This document shows, piece by piece, positions 1 to 6,540 of a stretch of DNA of 7,667 nucleotides. The notes under the pieces were generated by a model, which was given only the letters and a program-made list of their open reading frames with translations, was not told the DNA's origin and did no database searches. The translations under genes and the position numbers were made by a program. The stretch's first letter is position 1. The number at the start of each line of letters is the position of its first letter. This DNA is from Candidatus Saccharibacteria bacterium CG10_big_fil_rev_8_21_14_0_10_47_8 (GTDB lineage: Bacteria; Patescibacteriota; Saccharimonadia; Saccharimonadales; UBA10212): the NCBI GenBank assembly GCA_002793885.1, contig PFEG01000047.1:1-7667 (forward strand). Reading direction: 5' to 3'.

Positions 1-40
1 GCCCGTCAAAAAATCTCAAATAATAATCAAAGTCTGGTTT

Positions 41-117
41 TGGTACGCCCGGAGGGACTTGAACCCCCGGCCTTGTGGTTCGAAGCCACACGCTCTATCC
101 AGCTGAGCTACGGGCGC
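41..117 (-). tRNA. tRNA-Arg (anticodon UCG)
   Basis: Read on the minus strand, this folds into a full cloverleaf. The acceptor arm GCGCCCG pairs with CGGGCGT, the D arm contains AGCTCAGCTGGATAGAGC, the anticodon loop is CTTCGAA (anticodon TCG), and the T arm carries GGTTCAAGTCC. A discriminator A and an encoded CCA follow (41-43). The first acceptor pair is G1-U72, a wobble where G-C is usual. It decodes CGN arginine codons. It lies directly downstream of the HTH/DUF3467 gene, with its own promoter overlapping that gene's end. After its 3' end the window has only 40 bases. On the minus strand these are T-rich, with a T6 run but no convincing hairpin, so termination is not resolved. Confidence 0.97.
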
Positions 118-134
118 AAAGAAATAACAGGTTA

Positions 135-163
135 ATTATATCAGTTTATACTTCGCTCGTCAG
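135..163 (-). promoter_or_regulatory. Promoter of tRNA-Arg(UCG)
   Basis: On the minus strand, a perfect -10 TATAAT (135-140) preceded by TGA gives an extended -10 (TGnTATAAT). A -35-like CTGACG (158-163) lies exactly 17 bases upstream. The TG of the extended -10 is also the start of the TGA stop codon of the HTH/DUF3467 gene, so promoter and gene end share bases. The surrounding 14-mer AAACTGATATAATT recurs exactly upstream of tRNA-Gly(UCC), which supports it as a real tRNA promoter. The predicted transcription start is near 128, leaving a leader of about 11 bases. Confidence 0.75.
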
Positions 164-710
164 GTGAAGAGCTGTCTGGCGCAGCCAATTTTTTAGGCAG
201 ATTTTGAACATTATGCTCAGTCTGGGCCAGTGTTATCTGTAATATCCGTAGGATACTCTTGGCATGCTCACGGCTCATCCCCACTTTTGAGACCACAGAC
301 GGCTTAGTTGTAGAACCGGCACTTTGCATAAAGTTCATGACCACGCCGTAGTTACTAACCACAACGTCAACTACATCAGTAAACAAGATGCGTGAATCCA
401 TACTAGTAGAAGCCTGTTGCATCAGCGGCTCGTCACTAACCATGTGGACAACCGGTAGTTTGCTAGTGCCATAACCGGCAAGCTCCCAGACCCGCACGGC
501 GTCATCGTCTAGGGCCCCAAAGTGACTTATTAAAAGTAGCAGAACGTCCTCGCTGGGACGAGCTTGGCCTAATTCATAACTGGCTAGTTGGCGCACGTCA
601 ATTTCTACAGCTCCAGAGGCTTCGGCTAGGGTCTCGTTGGCCCGGCTACGCAGGGCTTTTAGTTTTTTACCAAGCGGACGGAAAGGGCTAGTTGGGTTTT
701 GTTCATCCAT
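141..710 (-). CDS. XRE-family HTH protein with DUF3467-like C-terminal domain
   Basis: A protein of 189 residues from the ATG at 708-710. A GTG two codons upstream (714-716) is an alternative start. Residues about 13-68 resemble a Cro/C1 helix-turn-helix: KLKALRSRANETLAEASG, then a recognition-helix-like stretch and SYELGQARPS. After a linker, residues about 106-165 (SRILFTDVVDVVVSNYGVVM, then VGMSREHAKSILRILQITLA) resemble DUF3467, a small domain of unknown function. The domain call is from recalled pattern and is moderate. There is no signal peptide or membrane segment, so it is probably a cytoplasmic DNA-binding regulator. The ATG is preferred because a TACAAT -10 box ends 8 bases before it and no Shine-Dalgarno is present, as expected for a leaderless mRNA. 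It is divergent from murB across a 152-base gap holding a large inverted repeat, so autoregulation or control of murB is possible but is inference. It ends in TGA. Confidence 0.8.
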   Translation of the reverse strand: MDEQNPTSPFRPLGKKLKALRSRANETLAEASGAVEIDVRQLASYELGQARPSEDVLLLLISHFGALDDDAVRVWELAGYGTSKLPVVHMVSDEPLMQQASTSMDSRILFTDVVDVVVSNYGVVMNFMQSAGSTTKPSVVSKVGMSREHAKSILRILQITLAQTEHNVQNLPKKLAAPDSSSPDERSIN

Positions 711-718
711 ACCCACAT

Positions 719-748
719 ATTGTACCGGTGTTTACGAACCAATCGCAA
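719..748 (-). promoter_or_regulatory. Putative leaderless promoter of the HTH/DUF3467 gene
   Basis: On the minus strand, TTGCGA (743-748, four of six to TTGACA), an 18-base spacer, then TACAAT (719-724, five of six to TATAAT). Eight bases separate the -10 box from the ATG at 710, so transcription should start at or within a base or two of the start codon. The -35 sequence abuts the left arm of the 749-829 inverted repeat. Confidence 0.55.
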
Positions 749-829
749 GCCCAGCACCTAGCTCTGATTATATTTGCCTTTGGCAAATAAGGTTCGCCTA
801 TGGCGAAGTACCAGAGCTAGGTGCTGGGC
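749..829. repeat. Perfect 18-bp inverted repeat enclosing two hairpins (three-way junction)
   Basis: The left arm GCCCAGCACCTAGCTCTG (749-766) is the exact reverse complement of the right arm CAGAGCTAGGTGCTGGGC (812-829). The 45 bases between contain two independent stem-triloops. One is TATTTGCC / loop TTT / GGCAAATA (771-789, 8 bp). The other is TTCGCC / loop TAT / GGCGAA (793-807, 6 bp). Together they would fold as a T- or Y-shaped three-way junction in RNA or extruded DNA. It sits between the divergent promoters of the HTH gene and murB, and its right arm overlaps the putative murB -35. Function is unknown. It could be an operator, a structured RNA, a small mobile repeat or a transcription barrier. 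Confidence 0.93.
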
Positions 830-854
830 AAGAGCTGAGCGTACGGTTTATAAT
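825..854 (+). promoter_or_regulatory. Putative leaderless promoter of murB
   Basis: A perfect -10 TATAAT (849-854) ends 8 bases before the GTG at 863. A weak -35-like TGGGCA (825-830, four of six) lies 18 bases upstream and overlaps the right arm of the inverted repeat. No purine-rich Shine-Dalgarno lies between the -10 box and the start, which supports a leaderless transcript starting at the GTG. Confidence 0.6.
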
Positions 855-862
855 GGTTGGCA

Positions 863-1891
863 GTGGATATCAAAGAAAATATCAGCTTAAAAGATTACAG
901 CACCATGCGTTTGGGCGGCCAGGCGCGTTGGCTGGCCGAAGCTTATGAAGAAAACGATATTCCCGTCTTAATTGAATGGGCCAAACACCAAAACGTCCCT
1001 TTTATGGTTATTGGCTCGGGCAGCAATATAGTTTGGCGCGACGAAGGTTTTAGCGGGCTGGTTATTGTTAATAAAATCCTTGGTAAACAAATACTGAACG
1101 AGGATGAAGATAGCGCGACCATACATATCGCGAGCGGTGAGATATGGGATGAGGTGGTTGGCTGGACAGTGGAAAAAAGTTTAAGCGGCATAGAATTTCT
1201 GTCACTAATCCCAGGCACCACAGGCGCGGCACCAGTCCAGAATATAGGGGCCTACGGGGCCGAGCTATCCAATAACTTGATAGAGGTGGGCGTATATGAC
1301 GATGAGACAAACGCGTTTGGTTCTATCATCGCCAGCCAATGTGGTTTTGGCTATCGCACAAGCCGTTTTAAGAAGGCTGACAAAGGAAGATTTATTATTA
1401 CCAGCATAACTATAAAGCTGAGTAAAAAATCGCCTATACCACCATTTTATGAATCCCTCAAAAATTACCTTAGCGAACACAAAATTAGCGAACTTAACTC
1501 CAAAGTGATCCGTGATGCCGTTATGAATATTCGTAGTAGCAAGCTGCCAGACCCAGCCGAAATTGCTAATAACGGATCGTTTTTTACCAACCCCTTTATT
1601 GATCAAGACCAGTTTGACAGCCTGAAACAGAAATACCCAGAGGTTAAAGGCTGGCCAACAAAGGACGGAAGAATAAAATTAGCAGCCGCTTGGCTAGTGG
1701 AAGAAGCTGGTTTTAAAGGTGTGCACGACGATGAAACTGGTATGTCAACTTGGCCTACTCAAGCTCTGGTGTTAGTCAACGAGCACGCCAAAACTACGGC
1801 TGACTTACTAAGCTTTAAACAAAAAATTGTCGATAAAGTCCAAGAACTTTTTGGTCTTACTTTAGAACAAGAACCCGAACTATTGCCGTAG
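863..1891 (+). CDS. murB: UDP-N-acetylenolpyruvoylglucosamine reductase (MurB)
   Basis: A cytoplasmic FAD enzyme that reduces UDP-GlcNAc-enolpyruvate to UDP-MurNAc with NADPH, the second committed step of peptidoglycan precursor synthesis. From the GTG at 863 it is 342 residues, the same length as E. coli MurB. Visible features in order: N-terminal NISLKDYSTMRLGG, FAD-binding VIGSGSNIVW (about 49-58), PGTTGAAPVQNIGAYGAEL (about 117-135), GYRTSRFK (substrate-binding region, Arg about 165), NNGSFFTNP with the catalytic Ser about 239, and C-terminal QEPEL with the likely catalytic Glu about 337. The insert after GYRTSRFK and the overall length suit the E. coli-like type I form. The TTG at 857 is a longer option. 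GTG 863 is favoured because family N-termini begin close to the IKENISLK-like segment and because of the -10 spacing. It converges with glyA, and its partner MurA is also in this window. Confidence 0.96.
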   Translation: MDIKENISLKDYSTMRLGGQARWLAEAYEENDIPVLIEWAKHQNVPFMVIGSGSNIVWRDEGFSGLVIVNKILGKQILNEDEDSATIHIASGEIWDEVVGWTVEKSLSGIEFLSLIPGTTGAAPVQNIGAYGAELSNNLIEVGVYDDETNAFGSIIASQCGFGYRTSRFKKADKGRFIITSITIKLSKKSPIPPFYESLKNYLSEHKISELNSKVIRDAVMNIRSSKLPDPAEIANNGSFFTNPFIDQDQFDSLKQKYPEVKGWPTKDGRIKLAAAWLVEEAGFKGVHDDETGMSTWPTQALVLVNEHAKTTADLLSFKQKIVDKVQELFGLTLEQEPELLP

Positions 1892-1899
1892 CTAGTTGG

Positions 1900-1941
1900 T
1901 AGTGGGTAGTTAAGAATTTTTTAACTGTAACCCGAAAACTA
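1900..1941. terminator. Imperfect hairpin between convergent murB and glyA, possible bidirectional terminator
   Basis: TAGT-GGGT-AGTTAA (1900-1913) pairs with TTAACT, then ACCC, then ACTA (1921-1941), with unpaired gta (1927-1929) and gaaa (1934-1937) on the right side. The loop is GAATTTT (1914-1920). It lies in the 56-base gap between the murB and glyA stops. There is no long GC-rich stem with a clean T tract, so termination is plausible from position rather than proven. The arms consist of degenerate heptamers: TAGTTGG and TAGTGGG on the left, AACTATG and AACTCTA on the right. Confidence 0.4.
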
Positions 1942-1947
1942 TGAACT

Positions 1948-3219
1948 CTAAACTTTTTGGTCACTTGGCAAAGGAAACCGCAAAGCAAACTTCTTAACCT
2001 CATTACTTAACAAGTCAAGCTTTTTGTTATCTGCCCGGCCCTTGATTGCTTGTAGTATCCATTCGGCCACGGTAGTCATGTCATCTTCCTTTAAGCCGCG
2101 TGAAGTGACAGCCGGTGTTCCCAAACGGATGCCGCTTGGGTCAAATGGGCCCCGAGGATCAAATGGCACGGTATTTTTGTTGACTGTAATACCAACCTTG
2201 TTAAGTGCATCCTCAGCTTCTTTACCCGAAACGCCGATATTAGTTAGATCAACCAGTAGTAAGTGATTGTCCGTTCCACCAGTAACTAATTCAAAACCTC
2301 GTGCCTTTAACTCTAGTGCAAGTTTTTTGGCATTGCTCACAATTTGGCGGGCATATATTTTAAAATCCGGCTGAGCTGCTTCACGTAGGGCGACAGCGAT
2401 TGCCGCCGTCTGGTGATTATGCGGGCCGCCTTGCATACCAGGAAAAACAGCACGATCAATCAAGGTTGGGAGATTTTCTTTGATGCGTTCTACCTTTTTT
2501 AATGGCGTAGAGGGCTTGCCACTGCACAGAATCATGGCTCCACGGGGACCTCTTAGTGTTTTGTGAGTCGTTGTCATTACAACGTCAGCAATCCCAACCG
2601 GCGAAGGATGCTCACCGGCAACAATCAAACCAGCAATATGTGATACGTCCGCCAACATCCAAGCACCAACACTATCGACAATTACCCTTAGTCGTTGCCA
2701 GTCAAAGATACGTGGGTAGGCGGTCGCACCAACAACCAGTATTTTTGGTTTTTCTTTTTGAGCCATTTTTGCAATTACATCATAGTCCAAATAGCCATCG
2801 CTACCCGTCTCATACTGGACCGAACGGTAAAATATACCGGACGCACTAACTTTATGACCGTGCGTCAGATGCCCACCAAATGAAAGAGCCAGGCCCATAA
2901 TGGTGTCCCCCGGGTCAAGCAGCGCCATATAGACCTCACTGTTCGCCGGAGAACCAGAATAAGGTTGAACGTTAGCATGACTAACACCAAAAAGAGCTTT
3001 AGCCCGATCCCTAGCAAGGTTCTCGACTTTATCGACCACCTCACAGCCACCATAGTAACGCTGGCCTGGGTAGCCCTCAGAGTACTTGTCGGTCAAAATA
3101 CTACCCAGCGCCTTAAATACATCGGCTGAGGCGTGATTCTCACTTGGAATCATCTGCAAATTATGGCTTTGCCGATTGTGCTCAGCAAGTATCAGTTTAT
3201 ATATGTCTTTGTCATTCAT
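1948..3219 (-). CDS. glyA: Serine hydroxymethyltransferase (GlyA)
   Basis: A PLP enzyme interconverting serine plus tetrahydrofolate with glycine plus 5,10-methylene-tetrahydrofolate in the cytoplasm. The protein has 423 residues, normal for the family (E. coli GlyA is 417). Seen in order: NLQMIPSENHAS (21-32), TDKYSEGYPGQRYYGGCEVVD (about 43-63), NVQPYSGSPAN (83-93), GGHLTHG (115-121), ADVSHIAGLIVAGEHPSP with the PLP-ring Asp191 and His194, and TTTHKTLRGPRG with the Schiff-base lysine Lys220. No key residue is missing. The ATG at 3217-3219 has a Shine-Dalgarno-like GAGGG (3226-3230) 6 bases upstream, unlike the other genes here. It is divergent from the HTH-MurA gene and convergent with murB. 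The stop codon is TAG. Confidence 0.97.
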   Translation of the reverse strand: MNDKDIYKLILAEHNRQSHNLQMIPSENHASADVFKALGSILTDKYSEGYPGQRYYGGCEVVDKVENLARDRAKALFGVSHANVQPYSGSPANSEVYMALLDPGDTIMGLALSFGGHLTHGHKVSASGIFYRSVQYETGSDGYLDYDVIAKMAQKEKPKILVVGATAYPRIFDWQRLRVIVDSVGAWMLADVSHIAGLIVAGEHPSPVGIADVVMTTTHKTLRGPRGAMILCSGKPSTPLKKVERIKENLPTLIDRAVFPGMQGGPHNHQTAAIAVALREAAQPDFKIYARQIVSNAKKLALELKARGFELVTGGTDNHLLLVDLTNIGVSGKEAEDALNKVGITVNKNTVPFDPRGPFDPSGIRLGTPAVTSRGLKEDDMTTVAEWILQAIKGRADNKKLDLLSNEVKKFALRFPLPSDQKV

Positions 3220-3225
3220 CTCAAA

Positions 3226-3269
3226 CCCTCGTTATGGTTAATACTACATGAGGCGGGAGCTTGAGTCAG
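3226..3269 (-). promoter_or_regulatory. Promoter and ribosome binding site of glyA
   Basis: On the minus strand, CTGACT (3264-3269, four of six to TTGACA), a 17-base spacer, then TAGTAT (3241-3246, four of six to TATAAT). Transcription would start near 3234, giving a leader of roughly 15 bases that contains GAGGG (3226-3230), 6 bases before the ATG. No riboswitch fits in so short a leader. Confidence 0.5.
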
Positions 3270-3347
3270 CTATATCATGACCCTATTTTAGCAACTATCG
3301 ACTGACAATTGGTTGTAATTTTATGTCCAAACCATTTATACCCTATG

Positions 3348-3356
3348 TGGTATTAT
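3348..3356 (+). promoter_or_regulatory. Extended -10 promoter of the HTH-murA gene
   Basis: TGGTATTAT (3348-3356) matches an extended -10 (TGnTATAAT, one mismatch). It ends 9 bases before the ATG at 3366, so the transcript would start at or next to the start codon. No good -35 is seen at the normal distance, which an extended -10 can compensate for. No Shine-Dalgarno is present. This position argues against the longer reading frame that begins at TTG 3309, because that start would lie upstream of the promoter. Confidence 0.55.
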
Positions 3357-3365
3357 TGTTGGCGT

Positions 3366-4886
3366 ATGCGCGAAACTAACCAGAAGGTTGGCCGTCTCAT
3401 CCACCGGATACGGCAAGAGCGAGGGCTTACCCAAGCAACCTTTGCCCACCAGTTAGGTACTAGCCAATCGGCTGTTAACCGTATAGAGCACGGCAAGCAA
3501 AACCTTAGCTTGGAAACTTTGGGACGCATCAGTGACGTCTTAAACAAACAGATAATCAGTATCAATAGCGCAGTTAATTTACGGATAGACGGGGGCCACC
3601 GTCTCCACGGCGAAATAACACTGAAAACCTCCAAAAACGCCGCTGTGGCATTACTGTGCGCCAGCCTGCTCAATAAAGGTACTACTCGCCTCAAAAGAGT
3701 CGCTAAGATTGAAGAAGTTAACCGGATTATAGAAGTCCTTACAAGCATTGGTGCACACGTACGCTGGGTAGACGAAAGTGATTTGGAAATCAAGGTCCCA
3801 GCTAGGCTAAACCTAGATAAAATAAACCAAGAAGCAGCCAGAAAAACCCGCGCCGTAATAATGATGGTCGGACCTCTCATGCACGATTACGGCGAATTTA
3901 AGATTCCATACGCGGGTGGTTGCGAAATTGGCAGGCGCAGTGTATTACCCCATATTTACGGATTAGAGGAATTTGGAACGAATATTGTCGCCAAAAACGG
4001 ACATTATAACGTTAATGTTCGAAGACGACTGCCTAAGCGTCCTGTAGTTCTTTACGAATCCGGAGATACCGTAACTGAAAACATGATAATGGCTGCTGCT
4101 AGGTTTGATGGCGAAACAGTAATTAAAATGGCCAGTGCCAACTATGCAATTCAAGACCTTTGCTTCTTTTTACAAAAACTGGGGGTTAAAATAGACGGTA
4201 TCGGCAGTACCACCTTAACGATCCATGGTGTCCGCGATATTAAAAAATCTGTAACATACTCCCCCAGTGAAGACCCGGTTGAAGCAATGACTTTTATTTC
4301 GGCAGCTGTTACTACCGATTCTTCGATAATCATCAGGCGCGCGCCCATTGAATTTTTAGAGTTGGAACTCCTCAAGCTCGAGAAAATGGGCCTACAATAT
4401 AGGCAAAGCGATACCTACAAAGCTAATAACGGCCATACCAACTTAGCCGACATTACTATCTACCGCCATAATGGCAAGCTCAAAGCGCCGGAAGAAAAAC
4501 TGTACGGACGGCCTTACCCCGGCTTAAATATTGATAACCTTCCCTACTTTGTGCCAATAGTAGCCGTGGCCAAGGGCCGGACCCTAATCCATGACTGGGT
4601 GTATGAAGATAGGGCTCTAATGTACACCGAGATGAAAAAGATCGGTGTTACTCTGGAACTTGCTGACCCACACCGAGTTTTTATAGAAGGCCCAACTGCA
4701 TGGCGCGCAACAGACGTTGTTACTCCCAGTGGACTTCGGCCGGCCGTTATGTTGCTTATCGGCATGTTAGCAGCCCCAGGAGTCTCCATGCTACGTAATG
4801 TCTATACCATCAACCGAGGCTACGAAGACTTGGCCGACCGCCTAAATAGTCTCGGCGCGCATATAGAAGTTATCCGCGAAGCTTAG
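3366..4886 (+). CDS. murA: UDP-N-acetylglucosamine 1-carboxyvinyltransferase with N-terminal HTH (MurA fusion)
   Basis: Transfers enolpyruvate from PEP to UDP-GlcNAc, the first committed step of peptidoglycan synthesis, which MurB then reduces. The protein has 506 residues from ATG 3366. Residues about 5-61 are a clear Cro/C1 helix-turn-helix (IRQERGLTQATFAHQLG, TSQSAVNRIEHGKQNLSLET). The MurA (EPSP synthase-like) domain spans about 69-506, close to the 419 residues of E. coli MurA. Conserved sites seen: Lys90-Asn91 in TSKNAAVALL (K22-N23 in E. coli), Arg162 (R91), the PEP-adduct Cys186 in AGGCEIGRR (C115, the fosfomycin target), Asp390 in PGLNIDNLP (D305) and Arg484 in INRGYEDL (R397). The enzyme therefore looks active. 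I recall similar HTH-MurA fusions annotated in Actinobacteria and CPR bacteria, so this is probably a family trait. The HTH role is unknown. It may bind DNA and tie transcription to cell-wall synthesis. The reading frame is open back to TTG 3309, but those 19 residues look non-native. Confidence 0.95.
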   Translation: MRETNQKVGRLIHRIRQERGLTQATFAHQLGTSQSAVNRIEHGKQNLSLETLGRISDVLNKQIISINSAVNLRIDGGHRLHGEITLKTSKNAAVALLCASLLNKGTTRLKRVAKIEEVNRIIEVLTSIGAHVRWVDESDLEIKVPARLNLDKINQEAARKTRAVIMMVGPLMHDYGEFKIPYAGGCEIGRRSVLPHIYGLEEFGTNIVAKNGHYNVNVRRRLPKRPVVLYESGDTVTENMIMAAARFDGETVIKMASANYAIQDLCFFLQKLGVKIDGIGSTTLTIHGVRDIKKSVTYSPSEDPVEAMTFISAAVTTDSSIIIRRAPIEFLELELLKLEKMGLQYRQSDTYKANNGHTNLADITIYRHNGKLKAPEEKLYGRPYPGLNIDNLPYFVPIVAVAKGRTLIHDWVYEDRALMYTEMKKIGVTLELADPHRVFIEGPTAWRATDVVTPSGLRPAVMLLIGMLAAPGVSMLRNVYTINRGYEDLADRLNSLGAHIEVIREA

Positions 4887-4891
4887 AATTT

Positions 4892-6196
4892 TTAAGAGAA
4901 AGATGCTGCTTTTTTACCGGCGCGCTCAGGAGATATCCAGACATTTTTATTGTCTGACAATGTAAGAATCTTGCCCGGACGCAAAATACAATTAACGATT
5001 GCTACTAGTTGCACTATATTCATAATATAGAAAATAAAGTACAGAAATGGCGCCTGCAGCGAGCCCTTAATTTTTCCCCATAGCGACAGATGCTCATCGG
5101 GTAATATAGTAAGAATTATATAGACTGTTATGGTCATATAGGCTCCCAGTAGCAATGATAGGCTCATAAAATGAAGTGACAGGTAGAATACGTAACCCAG
5201 CGCAAAAGGTTCCAGCAGGAGCATCAGTTCACCCAGGAAAGCCATGGGCAAGCGATACCACGAAAGTGTTTTACTGTATGTAGGGTCAAGAGAAAATACT
5301 AACCTGCGATATTTTACGATATTTTGAAGATTACCTAGTTTCCAGCGATAACGTTGCTTAAGTAAAGTTTTGAGGTTGCCCACACCTTCGGTCATGGCTG
5401 CCACGTCAGCGGCATAGATTAAACGGTTCTTTAGATTGCCCCGGGCAGCGATCTTCATACTTAAGCCGATATCCTCGGTTACGGTGTCGGTGTCGTAGTG
5501 CCCAACCGTGTCTAAGATGTCACGGCGATAAGTAGAGACCACACCGCCAACAATTAACTCGCAGTTGGTTATGCTGAAAAACTTCTTGGAACGGTAGCCG
5601 ATCATGTGCTCAAACCGCTGCAAAACACCCAGTACAGTATGCTCCTCTATAACTCTGACATTGGCGGCCACTCCGGCAACCGATGGGTCATCAAAGTATC
5701 TTACGGCATTGGCAATAGCCCGCTTATGCAGCAGTGAATCGGCATCCAGAGTCATTATTAACTGGCCATTGGCGTGATGGCGTAACCCGTTGTTTAGAGC
5801 TGAGGCTTTACCGCCATTGCGCTGCTCTACCAGCTTGATGCGGCGATATACAGGTGTTTGGCCACGTTGCCAAATTCTTTTTAAACCATTTTTGGTCCTG
5901 ACAATTTTCGGGGTAGTCTGGCTGTAAACCCGTGTGCGGCTGCGAATAAAACGCTGGACCGCAGCAACAGTATTATCCACAGAACCATCGCTGATAACTA
6001 TAACCTCGATATTGTCGTAGGTGTTATTCCAGACTGATTGCAGGCTCCGCTCTATCACCTTTTCCTCATTAAAAGCCGGTATCAGGACACTGACCAAAGT
6101 TTTTATCTTGGAATTTGGCGCAACTTTACGGCGCATACTCCTAAATTTACGAACATCGTAAACATTGGCCCCAACCAAATATAAACCCAGGTGCAC
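4892..6196 (-). CDS. Membrane family 2 glycosyltransferase (BcsA/PgaC-like), probably 5'-truncated
   Basis: A processive-type GT2 likely to polymerise a surface or extracellular polysaccharide from a UDP-sugar; the substrate is not readable. The protein has 434 residues from a GTG at 6194-6196. The catalytic domain shows LVSVLIPAFNEEKVIERSL (34-52), Asp70 in VISDGSVDNT, DAD at 151-153, the acceptor-site TED at 240-242 and the QxxRW motif QRYRW at 281-285. Three C-terminal membrane segments are visible at about 318-340, 345-365 and 383-404. The protein starts abruptly at HLGLYLVGANVYD, which looks like the end of an N-terminal membrane helix. The frame is closed by a stop at 6218-6220, and the upstream DNA instead encodes an unrelated protein on the other strand. 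No Shine-Dalgarno precedes the GTG. I infer loss of about 20-30 N-terminal residues, so its activity is uncertain. It is convergent with murA, 5 bases apart. It may originally have been paired with a polysaccharide deacetylase. Confidence 0.88.
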   Translation of the reverse strand: MHLGLYLVGANVYDVRKFRSMRRKVAPNSKIKTLVSVLIPAFNEEKVIERSLQSVWNNTYDNIEVIVISDGSVDNTVAAVQRFIRSRTRVYSQTTPKIVRTKNGLKRIWQRGQTPVYRRIKLVEQRNGGKASALNNGLRHHANGQLIMTLDADSLLHKRAIANAVRYFDDPSVAGVAANVRVIEEHTVLGVLQRFEHMIGYRSKKFFSITNCELIVGGVVSTYRRDILDTVGHYDTDTVTEDIGLSMKIAARGNLKNRLIYAADVAAMTEGVGNLKTLLKQRYRWKLGNLQNIVKYRRLVFSLDPTYSKTLSWYRLPMAFLGELMLLLEPFALGYVFYLSLHFMSLSLLLGAYMTITVYIILTILPDEHLSLWGKIKGSLQAPFLYFIFYIMNIVQLVAIVNCILRPGKILTLSDNKNVWISPERAGKKAASFS

Positions 6197-6538
6197 GGTA
6201 TTAATAATGCGGCTCAGTCAACTACCAAAAATGCCCATCTGTTCTCGCCTAAAATAGCGGTTACTTCTGGCACCGCCTACACGATAAATAGTTACCTGAA
6301 TATCAAGCAGATAACCAGCGGTGTGGTTGGATTCTACATTGACGAGTACGATGCCAATGGCAACTGGATTTCCGGGCAGTACAAGACTGATAAGAACGTT
6401 GTTTCCGCCGACAACATTAGCTTCCAATACTTGCCAAGTTCCGCCAATGTCAAACAAGCCAGTTTACAGGTAATAGTAGTCGCTAACTCTGGCCTCTTGG
6501 CCTACATTGACGACGTCCAGTGGCTTAGACCCAACTAA
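6191..6538 (+). pseudogene. C-terminal fragment of a carbohydrate-binding-like or deacetylase-associated protein
   Basis: An open frame of 115 residues beginning at a GTG that overlaps the GT2 start by 6 bases, with an in-frame stop just upstream (6182-6184). It reads as a beta-sandwich domain: HLFSPKIAVTSGTAYTINSY, GVVGFYIDEYDANGNWISGQ, then SLQVIVVANSGLLAYIDDVQ. I recall this pattern as a C-terminal jelly-roll module in polysaccharide deacetylase-type exported proteins of CPR bacteria, though no search was done. There is no signal peptide, catalytic domain, ribosome binding site or evident promoter. I therefore infer the 3' remnant of a larger secreted protein that was divergent from the GT2. 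The ending at TAA 6536-6538 looks native. If it is expressed as a short protein, it would be a lone binding domain. Confidence 0.6.
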
Positions 6539-6540
6539 AC

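Noticed and set aside
141..143. UGA recoding to Gly as in SR1/Gracilibacteria
   Set aside because: The TGA ends the HTH protein at a sensible place just before a tRNA promoter, and no gene here needs an internal TGA read as sense.
637..948. Plus-strand open frame overlapping the HTH gene and murB start
   Set aside because: It crosses the divergent promoters and the inverted repeat, overlaps two well-supported genes, and its product is not recognisable.
1265..1606. Minus-strand open frames inside murB and other genes
   Set aside because: They are shadows of strongly conserved coding sequence on the other strand, with no recognisable motifs.
3309..3365. Longer MurA reading frame starting at TTG 3309
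   Set aside because: The extra 19 residues (rich in Trp, Tyr and Cys) do not resemble HTH N-termini. The extended -10 at 3348-3356 lies downstream of that TTG, and ATG 3366 fits the leaderless spacing.
3220..3365. Riboswitch upstream of glyA
   Set aside because: The predicted leader is only about 15 bases and shows no conserved glycine, folate or SAM riboswitch core.
6218..6457. Minus-strand open frame as the missing GT2 N-terminus
   Set aside because: Its translation has no membrane helix or GT2 similarity. It is the antisense shadow of the carbohydrate-binding-like fragment.
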